Source: Psilocybe azurescens (lineage: Eukaryota; Basidiomycota; Agaricomycetes; Agaricales; Agrocybaceae). From it: a DNA stretch of 52,184 bases. The translations under genes and the position numbers were made by a program. The stretch spans positions 1-52,184 of the forward strand of contig JAJIRX010000224.1 in the NCBI GenBank assembly GCA_023853785.1, in the 5' to 3' direction. This document shows, piece after piece, positions 1-11,804 of this stretch (positions are counted from its first letter, which is position 1; each line of letters begins with the position of its first letter). Below the pieces are notes generated by a model, which did not search any database, was not told where the DNA came from, and saw nothing but the letters and a program-made list of their open reading frames with translations.

Positions 1-253
1 AAACTGTCAGAAGATGACATTACTATCTGTCAGGGCAACACTAAAATCAGTGTGACAAGGCCACCAACAAAGACAAGCAAGAGAGTAAGAGCAGAGGATG
101 AGGAGAGAGCAGAGGATAGACTTATGAGGAATCAATGATCTAAAGGTTCACACCAATGATAGTGGAAATCCTAAGAGATTGAAGCTGGGGATCTATCTAC
201 AAAACATGCAGTATTTATACTACTCTAAAGATGACTTACTAAGTAAGATTCCA

Positions 254-356
254 TGATGAGTAATAAGAAGGATCATGATGAGTAATGAAGAAAGCAATGA
301 TGAGTAGGATGAGTAATAGAGATCATGATGAGAATGGAAAAGAGTGGTGATGAATA
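254..356. repeat. Degenerate ATGATGAGTAA tandem repeat
   Basis: A stretch of imperfect repeats built on ATGATGAGTAAT-like words, with spacings of about 12-30 bp, directly before the 7-bp satellite. It is low-complexity and not coding. The remaining bases from 1 to 1083 hold no gene that I can support. Confidence 0.6.
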
Positions 357-369
357 ATCAAGATATCAA

Positions 370-496
370 GAAAGATAAAGATAAAAGATAAAAGATAAAA
401 AGATAAAGATAAAAGATAAAAGATAAAAGATAAAAGATAAAAGATAAAAGATAAAAGATAAAAGATAAAAGATAAAAGATAAAAGATAAAAGATAA
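370..496. repeat. (AAAAGAT)n microsatellite
   Basis: About 17 near-perfect copies of the 7-bp unit AAAAGAT, with one or two length slips at the left end. The minus strand reads as a Phe/Tyr/Leu repeat, but this follows from the satellite and I do not regard it as coding. Confidence 0.95.
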
Positions 497-1083
497 TCAA
501 GTGATGAAAATAGAAGTAAATAAAGGAAACCCTGACACTATCTCCCTTGATGTGCTGTGTGCTCAGATCATTATATGTGTACTCCATCCACAAGAGGCAA
601 AGCACTCCGCAGTAACAACTACTTTTGATACTGATTACTTGTTTGGCTTCCGTTGATAGGCCTTTTGGGTGCTGACATACATACGTAGGCACGCAAAGCC
701 AGTTGAAGTGTGTCAGTTAACTTTCTCATCCTTTTCAAGCTCAATCACAATATCCTCTTGTAGATATACCATGAATGATGCTTCACTGTATTTCTATCTT
801 CATCTGAATGTTGGTTATATCTAGTGTGAGTAGTAGCAAAGGTACTTCCTTCAACAAGTGATTTGAACTCTGATTTTAGTATCATGTACTCAAGTGTCTG
901 ATAATGTGAAAGTCATTTATATAAGAATAAATTTCCATTCTGCAAGATCTCCCCATTCCACATGCTGGTAATCATCATTACTTTGACCAGTCACCAAACC
1001 CTGAAGTCTGTGGTACAAAAAGTCACAGTATCAGTGTATTTATTTGTGCGATCATGTCTACAGTTCTGAGCAGCAATATTGTA
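497..1083. other. Gene-free, AT-rich spacer
   Basis: No start-to-stop frame with recognisable homology, no RNA gene and no clear repeat was seen here. Confidence 0.5.
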
Positions 1084-2250
1084 CTATGAAGACAAAGCTG
1101 CACCACCCACCTTCTTCATCCATTGTTCATATCGCTCAATATCTCCCTGAGATGTCCTCTGGCAAGCATGTTCCAAGAGGGTCAGAAAATCTGTGATGAT
1201 GAGGTGGAAAGACTAGTTCATCTGGATGCAAATCCTGCATAGATACCTCCACTGCTTCTGCATCTTCTGGTGAGCACAGTGCCCACTTGGTAGCAAAAAT
1301 TTTGCCTTCTGAGTAAGTAGGAACCTCTCTTGAAGGGGTGGCAGATGTGAAACACCTATATGGCTGCATGAGTGCATGGCTGACAATAATTGTGATTGTA
1401 GACCTGAGTGCCCATTGGTTGGTTCTGTCTACAATAATGTCATAGTCTGTGGGTGCAAGATCACATGGTGTGTCTCCTACACAAATCTCAAGTATCCTTC
1501 ATTGAGCATCTCGGTCTGGAAGAGGGCAGTATCTTCTTTCACGAATCTGTGTGGCCTCATCAGAATCTGGCAGATACCATACTCCAGGGTAGATATCATG
1601 ATTTTTTCTGCATGCATGTACTGGCATAGGAAAGGGGTGCAATCTGCCAGGAGCATTGGGAGCTGCAATGACTATGACCCAAGATTGATCATGGATAAGT
1701 TCATTTATTAGTATGAAGAGATCCACCATGACATTCCTCTTTTTGTCTCCCATTCTTGCGTGATTTGCTTCTGAATTTGTAGACAAAGATTCAATTCGAT
1801 TGAGAAATATAATCAAAGGGGATGACTCTTGTACCAACTGGAAAGCATGCTTTACTAGTCTGCAAGTTTTTGAGAGTGAGTGAAGATAACACCCATTTAA
1901 TAATGAAACAACATACATCTTGGGGCAGTCTTTCTTCATTAAGTTACTACAGCACAGTCTGAATAGCATGCTGTTCACCATGGTGGAGGTAGCCTGGACC
2001 AGAAGGTTTTTCCTGTCCCTGGAGGACTGTACAGAAGGATTTTCTGGCCCAAACATGACCTAGCACCTCTGAAAAGGTGTGGAAACCTGAGAGGTAGAAT
2101 TATACTTTCTTGGACTACTACTTTAGCATCTTCAAGCCCAGCTACATACTCCAATTTTACCAAGGGTTTGTCTGATGGAAGAGGTTTTGCCTTGATAGTG
2201 GCTTTGTTGGTGGTGAGATGGTGTCTGAAATTGTCTATCAGCAATAACAA
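1084..2250 (-). pseudogene. VPS4: Decayed VPS4-like AAA ATPase
   Basis: Vps4 is the AAA ATPase that disassembles ESCRT-III on endosomes. The minus strand shows the start of the AAA core (VAGLEDAK, then FPHLFRG) and a near-intact Walker A (SPPGTGKT) near 2020. The frame then shifts near 2010. A 57-bp intron (1860-1916, GTATGT..CAG) sits where splicing restores an ILVKHAF block like Vps4 KLVKQLF. The Walker B acidic pair is lost (IIFLNRIE instead of IIFIDEID). The C-terminal CSPEDAEAVEV block and, after another shift, an RYEQWMKK tail end in a stop at 1084. The N-terminal MIT domain is absent: no matching sequence lies beyond 2250. Retained intron, several shifts and loss of Walker B make this a genomic (not reverse-transcribed) dead copy. 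It sits directly against the 10-bp repeat cluster. Confidence 0.85.
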
Positions 2251-2399
2251 ATTGTTGATCTTCTCTCTGATGAGGATTTCAAGTCATTGTTGCACTCATC
2301 TGCACAAATTAACCTTGAATGTGATTTCCATAGTCCAGCCATTTGATAATTTTGATTCTCACATTTCAGACCAAGGGAGGTCTTCCTTTCCCCCACACA

Positions 2400-2665
2400 A
2401 TCCATATGGACTCCAGTGGACTCCAGTGGACTCTCTGCCCAGCCAAACTGGCTGACAGACTGTCTGGTCCACTGGACTGGACTGGACTGCAGTCCACTGG
2501 AGTCCACTGGACTTGCACTGACTCCTGCCAAATTTTCAGTCCAGTCTCAGTCCAGTGTATTATGAGTCCAGTCAAGTCCACTGGAGTCCAGTGGAGTCCA
2601 GTGAACTGGGGCTTAAATATTCACTGAACAACAACAAATAATATATTTATTAGCACAGTCCAGTG
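2400..2665. repeat. GTCCAGTGGA repeat cluster A
   Basis: Many copies of a 10-bp word of the form AGTCCAGTGG or its reverse complement, some in tandem and some separated by short spacers. Because TCCAGTGGA and TCCACTGGA are reverse complements differing only at the centre, the block can fold on itself. A second cluster lies at 4065-4262. Frames through it are repetitive and not credible genes. Confidence 0.85.
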
Positions 2666-3074
2666 GAGTCTACTGGATGCAATAATTAACATAATATCCA
2701 AAGTATGATCATTAGTTATTAATATTAATATCAATTGCAAAAAAATAAAAACTACAGTCAATGGAAATAAACTCTATGAAATAACAATTGAATAAAACAA
2801 TAGTTAAATCTACATGGGAGCAAAGCCTCCCTATGAATACATTTTTGTATTTTGTTCAGTCCACGGGGTGAAAGTTTCACAGGTACATGTGACGTATGTG
2901 TGCCTGGCATCAGCAGATCAGCATAACAATAATCAAATATACACATCAGCTCTTTTTCCAGCCACCAGCCACCCCCTTCCTCTCCTTTTTCCATTGCTGC
3001 CACCATCCTCGCCCTCTCTGTTATCCATGATGGCCATGACGGCCATGCAGACAGCAACAAGGATGGATATTGTT

Positions 3075-3140
3075 ACGGACACTTTATTTTCTTTTTCTTT
3101 TCCTTTCTTTTCTTTTTCTTTTTCCCTTTTCTTTGTCATC
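3075..3140. repeat. Polypyrimidine (TTTTC)n tract
   Basis: A run almost entirely of T and C on the plus strand. It separates the 2.7-3.0 kb spacer from a region of loosely repeated ATGAT/CATCAT words (3140-3310). No gene was recognised between 2666 and 3509. Confidence 0.7.
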
Positions 3141-3509
3141 CGTCACATCATTGATACATCATCGTATGTTCTGATGAACTTTGCTTTCCATCACATCTAC
3201 GAAACTCCATCATATCTTTGATGGACTTTCACTTCTATCTTTTATGATACATCTTTCGATGAATGCTTGATCTGTTTCCTCTATTCTTATATACATCTGC
3301 TGATGAACATTCAAACTCGTTTCAACTTGCTGTGCAGTTCATAGTATTTATACCAGGAAGGATCCACTGTATTCTTTAGCTAGTTCTTGAGAATCTAATC
3401 TCCTCTTACTCGATACCGCTTGAACTCGCTGTTCTTGACTACTTGACTGTTGGCTTTATCCATGCACGTGAATATAAGCTTGAAGTCGTAACAGATATGA
3501 ACAATTGCA

Positions 3510-3900
3510 ACAATGAGGGCAACAACGAGGGCAACAATGGACAGTGAGAGAGAGGGCGCAGATGGTGAGGGCAAGGATGGTGAGGGAAAAATGGCAGGTA
3601 CAAGGGTGAGGACATCAACTGTGAGGGCAACAGCAGGGACTGCAAGAGCAAGGACAGCAGGGACTGCAAGGGCAAGGATAGCAGGGACTGCAAGAGCAAA
3701 GGTGGGGACGGTGAGGGCAAGGGTGGGGATAGCAAGGGCAAGAACAGCAGGGACGGCAAGGGCAAGGGTGGGTACAGCAAGGGCAAGGGCAAGGATGGAA
3801 GGGACAGCAAGCATGGGGATCGCCATGCAAGCGCTGGGGACAGCAGGGACAGCAAGCGTGAGGGTGGGGACAGTGAGGGCAAGGATAGTGGGTGCTACAG
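3510..3900. repeat. G/A-rich minisatellite (9/18-bp register)
   Basis: Imperfect tandem units close to GGGACAGCAAGGGCAAGG, in a 9-bp/18-bp register. Four reading frames stay open through it and give Ala/Arg/Thr/Gly, Leu/Ala/Val/Pro, Ser/Leu/Pro or Cys/Pro repeats. None has a signal peptide, splice context or conserved flank, so I treat it as a minisatellite. It lies between the two 10-bp repeat clusters. Confidence 0.75.
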
Positions 3901-4064
3901 CTATCCCTACCATCCTCCCGCCCCTTTTTTATTTTTTTATTTTTATTTTTATTTATTTTTTCTTTATGTCTTGGACCTTGCAAGTAGACAATAATGTATT
4001 ACATAGTTATTAATATATTGTATTCCACTCTTCTGAATTTACATTAAGATTGAACTTATTCACT

Positions 4065-4262
4065 ATATCAAGTCTAGTGGACTCCAGTTATCTTAGTCCA
4101 TATTCACTGTATATTATAAAATCTACTGAAGTCCAGTGGAATCCAGTGGAGTCCAGTCAAGTCCAGTCAAGTCCACTATAGTCCACAGGAGTCCACAGGA
4201 CTCTGTTTACCTTTACACTCAGTATATAGGCAAGTCCAGTGGAGTCCAGTGGAGTCCATATG
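4065..4262. repeat. GTCCAGTGGA repeat cluster B
   Basis: Second cluster of the 10-bp word seen at 2400-2665, here mostly as direct AGTCCAGTGG units with a few AGTCCAGTCA variants. Together the clusters bracket about 1.4 kb holding the polypyrimidine tract and the minisatellite. From 4263 to 4655 I see no further gene. Confidence 0.85.
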
Positions 4263-4655
4263 GACTGTGTGGGGATGGTAAAGTACTGGACCAAGGACAA
4301 AATAATCCAGAGAGCTGTGACAATGCACAAGGGCTTCGGAATAATTGTGACTACTTTCCTCCTGGATTGCGCTCTGGGAGTGTTCCAATGCTAGCTGTTG
4401 TGTAATTTTAGCAGAGAGTGTGCAGGTTAAGACGTGTATAGAGTGAGTATGTACATGTATAGTGATGTAGCTGATAGTCGACATGCTTGCTATACTAGAA
4501 TGACTTGAAGTGTGAATGGTAGACGATATTGAGGACACAGAAATTGAACTTGGAGAGCAGACAGATACTTAAATGCTACAGATTATATATTAGACTTAAT
4601 CGAGTAATCAGGAAAGAGATCTAGCGTCTGCGCGGACTCTGCCGCACAGCAAGAA

Positions 4656-7203
4656 TCAAATGGAAATTGTGACAAGACTGCGGCACAGTCCAAATAGTGA
4701 CTCGAAGTCGGAGCTTACAATCCACGTGATCGTTAATTTTTTTTTTTTGTTTTGAACCCAATTTGAACCTTCGCCATAAAACCATTCAGATCCGTTCGGA
4801 CCCGGTCTTGAAGTTATAGACTCGCTAGCCAGTAAATTGAGGTGTTGACCAGAATATTTAATGATACGTATCAAATACAGAGAGCCAGCGACGCTTTCAG
4901 AATTCGAGAAACAACTTTGCATGCTAAACCTGTTCCTCACTCTTCTTCTCTTCAATCTCGGAGCTTTGTTGGCTTTCCCCTTCTCCAATGTACTAGGATA
5001 TTCATTAATAATGTCCTGTACTGATTCTTCCTCGAAAGCCGTCTTGTGCTTTTCGAAATGGGATCCAAGGTTTCTTCACGATGATTAATTTACCTTTGGC
5101 ACGGGATGTATTGAAAAACACTTACTCGGGGCCCAATTATAGTGATTAAATGACGAATGCAGCCACGGCCCCAATGAAAATACCCTGGACCTAAGACTTC
5201 AAGTGAGTCACCGTATAGAGTAAAAGTGGCTAAAACATACAGAAGCATAATCCGGCACGTTGACAATTTTACCCTTTTGTACGATTGTGGTCCGAAGGTG
5301 TTCACCGCCAGCTATCAGGTCGCGGTTAGTCAAGAAAAATAAGTGATGAGATGTACTGACTAGCTTCAATCTGTGCAGATGCAGACGAGGCCATCTAAAT
5401 TGAAAACATTAGATGTATTAGGACTGGCAGAAGCATGCAACAGATCATACATTTCCAAGTTGATAAGCAACGCCCGGGAAGGTCGCACGAAACGCGGGTG
5501 GGGACATTTCAGCCAAATGTATAGGAATCTGGTAAAGTACCATTAGAAAACATCTCTGCATGACTCAAAGAAGTTGCTCACAACGCCCCAGGCCCCTTGT
5601 ACACCGAATTGAAGGAAGAATGCGCCAGCAGCTAGGGGACCAAAGGTGGAGGGCAATATCCAAAGCGGAATAAATGCTGCGTTGGTAAACAGGTCAGGCA
5701 TAATGACAGCTTTACATAGACACGGCATACCTGCAATTACTACGACATGGATGCTGAATAAAACCAAGTGAGTGAGTGAATGGGTGAGATAGATGGCGTG
5801 GTGGGGATAGTGCTGATCGAGACGCACATCATCGTCAGCCTCCTCCCAATATATTGACTCAGCCATCCACCAAAGGCACCTCCGCTGTGGTTGTATGGGT
5901 GGTATGAGTGAGAGCTGAAAATGATGCAGAGATAGCTAAACTTACACGATTGCACCCTATTCGGATGAGAACGGAATTATAAACTGAATTTATCTACAGT
6001 CTTCGATTTCACTTACACAGTTTCCTATGATCGTTGCAACTGTAGCACTATGAGATGAAAACCCTTTCGTGGCTGTGAGATACGTGGGATAGAGATCCTG
6101 TTGCACTTTAAACATGATTTGAAGATAGTAATAACAGTAGACGCGTACCTGTGTTCCGTGTGAGAGAAAATTGAAGCCTACAAAAGGAGCTTAGAGAGGC
6201 AGATGTACGAGAGAAAGTATTTAAATGAGACGTACCGATCATGAGCAATACAGAATATATGCATAATACCCAATGATTTCTTAACATTGCTTTCGTTTCC
6301 TGTACAAATACCATTGTTTTCTTTGACGTTGTCATTCCGTTCGTCTTTTCCATGGACTTAGCACGCAGGAACACTTCGCTTTCAGGCAGAAGTGCTCTAA
6401 TGAAGGCGGCAAACAATGAAATGCCCGAGGCAGTCCAGAAGAGACTACGCCAGCCGGCGCTTACTTCCGGGACTAGCCATAAATTCATTACAGCTGCGAT
6501 GAGATATCCGATTGCGTAACCTTCCTGGAGGACACCGCTAGCGATACCACGAGCTTCAACAGGAAGGTTTTCGAGGGCAGTTGCGGTTGCAAGTCCCCAG
6601 ACTCCCCATTCCAATACCAAAAGGGAACGGACAGCAAGGAACTGGTGGAATGTTTGAACAAACCCGGCACCCAGCTCTAGTACGGCCACAAAGATAAGAT
6701 TGAAGACAAGGGGCCATTTTCGGCCAAAGCGATCAGACAGCATTCCGAAGATGATCTGAGGAGGTTAAGCCTTTGATGTGCGTAGAAGTGGACATTATAC
6801 TCACCGCGCCTACTGAACGGAATAGTAGAGTCAAGGTAATTGCAGTGGTCTAGTCATAAAGATTAATGTCAACGACTTCTATTTCTCATAGAAAATTCAA
6901 CTTACAATGTCGTGCGTAGATCTATTGAACTGTGTCTGAAGGTTTGTGACACTGACAGAGACCGAGAAAAATCTATAGAGTCGCAGGTCCATGCCAGTAA
7001 GCTGTGCATTGGGGTGAGCAATAGTAGAGTAAGCAGAGTAGGTCAACACCATCTTCAAATCAGCCACGCCGGTAGCAAGCTCACCCCGAGAGGAACTGAG
7101 CCCATTGAATTAATGTTAGCTCGCCCAGTACAGTTATCAACGGCCTCGTATTTTGACGCTGTTCTTTCTTTGGCACAAGGCTGCGCAGAAAATAGGGCAC
7201 CAT
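4656..7203 (-). CDS. JEN1: Jen1-like MFS monocarboxylate transporter
   Basis: Plasma-membrane proton symporter of lactate/pyruvate-type acids (Jen1/SHS branch of the MFS). I assemble 15 exons. Landmarks in order: [10 protein letters not shown] at the start of TM1, [12 protein letters not shown] (the MFS loop 2-3 motif), [84 protein letters not shown], and an acidic/basic tail [13 protein letters not shown]. Introns are 49-83 bp; one exon (5946-5956) is only 11 nt. The frame needs one extra T near 6965, has compensating losses at about 6590-6610 (FGIGMGG read as LVLEWG), and is out of frame for about 20 nt near 5130-5148. These lie in homopolymers and may be sequence errors. The start at 7203 is the best ATG seen; the C-terminus beyond about 4990 is uncertain. 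Confidence 0.85.
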
Positions 7204-8757
7204 TTCTTGAATTATTGCGTGGATTCTATACGGATGGGGAAGAGACACAGGGAATACAGCAGAACCTTCAGAGGTCGATAGACCTTATGTATCCTCTTAT
7301 ACTTCAGACATAGATCGCGGCTATTTCTCATATATGAACTCTTTCACACACCAGAACAATGAGCGTGATGCTTGGGCGGGTACATCAAGAACTGATCTGG
7401 AACACGAATATACCCAGGCCACGGCTTCGAGCCGCTTCATCTCCCATGTATTTTAAAGTGAGATATAGTTAGTACTTACTCTCACGGCTGTGTTATATAT
7501 TTTGTTTATCCTTCCTGAAACGCCACAACACGAGGTGGAAGTTTTCTGTTCGGCCCTCAAGGCATTTGGTATGATCCTAAGATTACCCTGATAGTGTGTA
7601 CTATCAAGGGCTAATGCCTTTTATTCTAAACTATGGCCAGTTGCCAAGACACGCATCCTACTTCGTCCACAATTAGACGCTCATTACACCTATAGGCCAT
7701 CTTCATAACAACACGTATATATGCTCCTTCATTAAGAAGAGCAAGCTTGCGAACCAAGGTTGAATAAAGTTTCGTATAATTCGAACACGCTAAATGTGTC
7801 ATATTGTGGAAGCCCCTGAAGATTAGATATCTAAGATCAATACAAGACATCTGTTTTCTCTATGGATCCAAACCTAGGGATGCACGGGTTTCGTGGGACG
7901 CATCTATTTTGACAGTCTCTTCAAAGATGGTCAAAACTGCGATATGACTACGATTAGGCTTCCATTAAGTCAGAAGACTCTTTCTAAAATGATCAATATC
8001 GCCACATTGACAAATTTCTATTGGAATCAAACTCAAAATCAAAATAGCAGCTACATAACTATCGTATCCTCTGACAGTCAAGCTCTTCAAGCATCCACGC
8101 CAAGATTCCTTGCTCTTCGGGTGACCCAGACAGCTGATGAGTGGGGCTACTGATCGAGTAGGCATCATAGTCCAAAGGCACTTCAGGGAGGGATCTACGT
8201 ACCCTCACACCGACCATTAAATGACCACAGTTAATCCAATCAATTCAAAACAACTTTGGGATATAGCAATGCTGTCCTGGCAGAGGTAGAAGGGATCCCT
8301 TGAAACCCCATTTTTAGTGAAATTTTATAATTGTGATTGTGCTATCAGGAATGTAAACTTATGTCTGTGCATGCTACAATGTAGATGGACAGATCCCCAG
8401 CGTGACCGAATAGTATTCAAGTGAATAAGGATCCAACTTCTGTGGTGAGTTACCAGATCATGTCGTCCGCGGAATACAGGTAAATCCATTAATATAATGA
8501 ATTGTTCTTTGATGTCAACACTTCTCTTGATGTTATCAGGGTGGATATCAGAAAAGGGGCTGCATACAGAACGCACCATTCCCACAGTGCTTAAATGCGG
8601 CTCCGTGGGCTGACGGCCCAAAATTGGCTAAATTTAAAAATAGATTATAACCCCCTATGGACAACGCATCAGGAAAGCGCCCGTAATCGGTTTCTATCAA
8701 CCTTGGCATTAGCTTAAGTAGAAAAAGGAGGCCAAACGGAAATCATCTCCAGGTGAA
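7204..8757. other. Divergent intergenic region
   Basis: Lies between the start of the minus-strand transporter and the start of the plus-strand DUF6534 gene, so it should hold both promoters. Small open frames occur on both strands, but none has splice context or similarity I recognise. No repeat or RNA gene was seen. Confidence 0.5.
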
Positions 8758-10376
8758 ATGGCCACAATTGCAAATTCTACCTTCCCTGAAATACCTCCTG
8801 ATGTAGCCGCAAGGTAAACATCGGTCAGATTCAGACTATACAACGTTGAACCCCTTTTAACGAGTTCTATGGCGTCACAGGACAGGACCTCGGGTAAGGG
8901 CACCCTTGTACGGAGGTATTGCTCTAAAGCTGATAAATCTAGCTCTTGGGATTTATGTTCCACTGGGGGTTGTTTGGTGCCCTCTGTGTGCAAGTTTGTA
9001 AGTCGTATTTCATGGAATATTGTCTTTTACTAACCCCTGTGTAAACGATTCGTTAGATATTTATCATTTGGCTTTTCAGAGGGACCCCAGGCAAAATAAA
9101 ATCCTGGTTTACTCTGTATTTGCTATCGAGTTGGCACAGACCGTCTTCTTTACCCAATCCGCCTTTTACATTTTTGCATCGGGCTACGGAGATTTTGCAG
9201 ATTTCGAACAAATTAGGTTCACCTGGTTCTCAGCGCCTCTTCTAACGGGAGTAGGTTAGTATGATACCTGTGCGCCTATTTTATAATTTACTGACCACTA
9301 TTACACCCTCGTTGAACAGTGGCGTTCATTGCGCAGTCATTCTACGCCTATAGGATCAGCGTTCTTTCTAGATCTTATTTGGTAGCAGGCGTCACAGCGT
9401 CTGTGAGTAAGACAAGTTATTGCTCTACAAGGATTTCTCTGAAATATTACAGCTTGCAGTTGTCCAACTGGGAGGGGCAATTTCTACAGCTGTTGTACAG
9501 AAGCATTCCGGGTTGATCACTCTACTCCTTGGTCACAACTATTCTATCTCTGCTGGTGTGAGTTCATCGTTCATCTCCTTCGCACATCCTTCATTTATTG
9601 CTCAGATGCTCTCGTTTAACAGATATGGAATGGAACAAGTGCTCTTTGTGATGTGATAATAGCATTTTCCATGACATATTATGCAAGTTTCAATTATTCC
9701 CTACAAATTTCTTTTCTAACCCAGCACCTTTTGTCTCTTCCACAGCTGTCTCGACGTGGACCCGAGGCAATGACAACAACAAAGATTATTTTGAAGCGAA
9801 TAACAGCATTGGTCATAGAAACGGGAACTATTACTGGTTTGTCCCCCTTCTTCGTTGCCATCGTCTATAACACAATCACCTAACCAACCCATGCTAGCCA
9901 TGGTCGCCATCGTTAACCTTGTACTTTCAGTCCTCCCATCAAAGCCCTCATACTTCCTAGCATCCTCGCTGACACTAGGAAAAGTTTATTCGAACTCAAT
10001 GATGGCCGTGCTCAACGGTCGAATGCGTATTGATGAATTGGGTGACGCTATGATTGTTGCATCGCCTTCAGGAAACACTGGGACAAGCACCTCAACGACG
10101 GTCGTACGCTATCGTAATGGGGTCGTGTCTCACGCGGGCCTCGAAGAGGCGTATGAGCTGGGGAAGGGGAACGAAGGTATCAAAGTCACTCGAGAGGAAC
10201 TCGTCTTTCCGGATTCGGATAGAGGAAGTGATGTACGGAATGAGGATCATGATCATTTGGGAACAACAAAGGTTTTTTGGTCTGATAATGTTGCATTTTC
10301 ATCAGTCATTGCTGGTCTCTGGCAGGATATGTTTATTTCATTTATGCACGAGTACAGACAGGCAGACAGATTGTAA
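8758..10376 (+). CDS. DUF6534 multi-pass membrane protein
   Basis: Member of a large Agaricomycete family of predicted seven-helix membrane proteins of unknown function. Nine exons join perfectly in frame to 379 residues. They start with a short hydrophilic leader and the 13-nt exon 8881-8893. The first helix LLGFMFHWGLFG runs into the family hallmark QVYIYHLAFQRDPRQNKILV. Then come LAQTVFFTQSAFYIFASGYG, FIAQSFYAYRI, IWNGTSALCDVIIAFSMTYY, and a long hydrophilic C-terminal tail from about residue 260. Intron 7 (9683-9745) starts GCAAGT, a GC-AG intron; the reading frame and the SRRG block after it support this. There are no frame breaks. Ligand and location beyond membrane are unknown. Confidence 0.88.
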
Positions 10377-11163
10377 CTTATGGTTTTATCGAGTCCAATT
10401 GATGTTAGGCACCCGTGTTCGGGTGCACCACTTGAATTGATCTCTCACTTCTCACTTTAGTAACCTCGCAGAGCCGCAGAGTGACTTATATACAGTATAA
10501 ATCATCGGGTAGCCATTAAAACCCCTATAGCAGCCAATTTTATTTCCAGAGCCTGCGGCACAAATCCATTGTCCGCTCCTATTAAGGGCTTGTAGTTACT
10601 AAATGCCGACCAAGTCGGTGTGGATGCAAATTTGGTTCTGTATAAGTCTGACAGCGTGGCCACTACTTAATCGATCCAAAGCCGTGGCGGTGATGATCAG
10701 CGCTTTCTGTGGGATCCAATCGGCAATGACTTATGTTTAGAAGTCAATCCATTCTACTGGGAACACGATACGACTACATTCACATCGACAGTTATATTTA
10801 TCTGTGCTTTGAGATCGTGGACCTGGTATTAAGGGTATATATAGATCTCATACTGGCAGAAGTATGATAGCTAATGTGCGTAGCTTTGGCTTCTGAAGGA
10901 GTTGTGTTCGGACTCAAGTTTCGTATGGATATGAACAGGGCCAAGCATGTGGATACATTTGACAGTCCCCTGAGTCAGTTAATGATACAGACGACCTGAA
11001 GGTATGGCACTCCCATGAAGAACCCCCTTCCATATTCTCGGGCATCAAGGATCGCGGGTTAAAGGGAGTAGATATACATATGATTTCCTGCCTTCTCTTG
11101 GTTCTTGACAAGACTTGAAGAGTCGTATTTATACCTCAACAAATCTCCCAATAGACAGCCTGA
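10377..11163. other. Intergenic, nothing recognised
   Basis: AT-rich spacer after the DUF6534 stop. No coding frame with splice context or homology and no repeat was seen before the direct-repeat copy starting near 11164. Confidence 0.5.
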
Positions 11164-11708
11164 ATGGCAGCTAAACTATTCTTCACGCGAGTGATGCGAT
11201 ACGGCAGGAATATTAGCATACCAATCTCTGAATCAGTACCTGCAGCCGTGCAGAGAATACAGTTTCTTTTTCACATATGCCATGTATCAGTCGTGCTTAC
11301 TTACTTGTGGCCCTCTGTACCCCCAGATTCCATCCCACACACTAATTTTAGCCATAGAGTCACAACCACAGATGTGGAAGGGTTAAGTTTACTCGCCATG
11401 TTGCGACGGTCTTGTGAGGTCTTACGACCCTAAGCAAATGATGATCGACTTGCAGGTACCACAGAATCTAGGAGTGCACGCTAACAGACTTCATCATGTC
11501 TATCTTCTTAGACAAAGACACGCCACAGGATGCGCTTGCTAGCTCTATAGGATCCAATGAAAACTCAGTGACAGGGCTACGAGAACATAGCGCACATTGA
11601 GGCTGTGACCAAGAGATATCTGGAATTCCAAGAAAAGAAGATAAACCACTATCTTGCAGGCATTATCGTCAAACGTGGTTTTTTTTTGACCGAGCTCATC
11701 TTATACAC
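11164..11708. repeat. Direct repeat R1, left copy
   Basis: Matches 13140-13457 in order and orientation: a GAGTGATGC(G/A)ATAC start, a block ending AACTCAGTGACAGGGCTACG, then GAGGCTGTGACC, and an end block GACCGAGCTCATCTTATAC. The left copy is longer by insertions. Open frames in the two copies do not stay conserved, so this is probably non-coding. The two copies bracket the degenerate kinase-like gene. Confidence 0.75.
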
Positions 11709-11804
11709 TTAAGGCGGCGAAACTATGCAAAGTAACGTCCCCGGGAGAATCAAAAAGTGGCAACAGTGTGCGTATAAAGGACGAGAAAGGAGAACACAGT
11801 CCCG

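Noticed and set aside
366..692. 108-codon minus frame ending in FYLLSFI repeats
   Set aside because: Product of the AAAAGAT satellite.
3395..3913. 172-codon minus Val/Pro/Ala/Leu repeat protein
   Set aside because: Falls on a minisatellite open in several frames, with no signal peptide or conserved flank.
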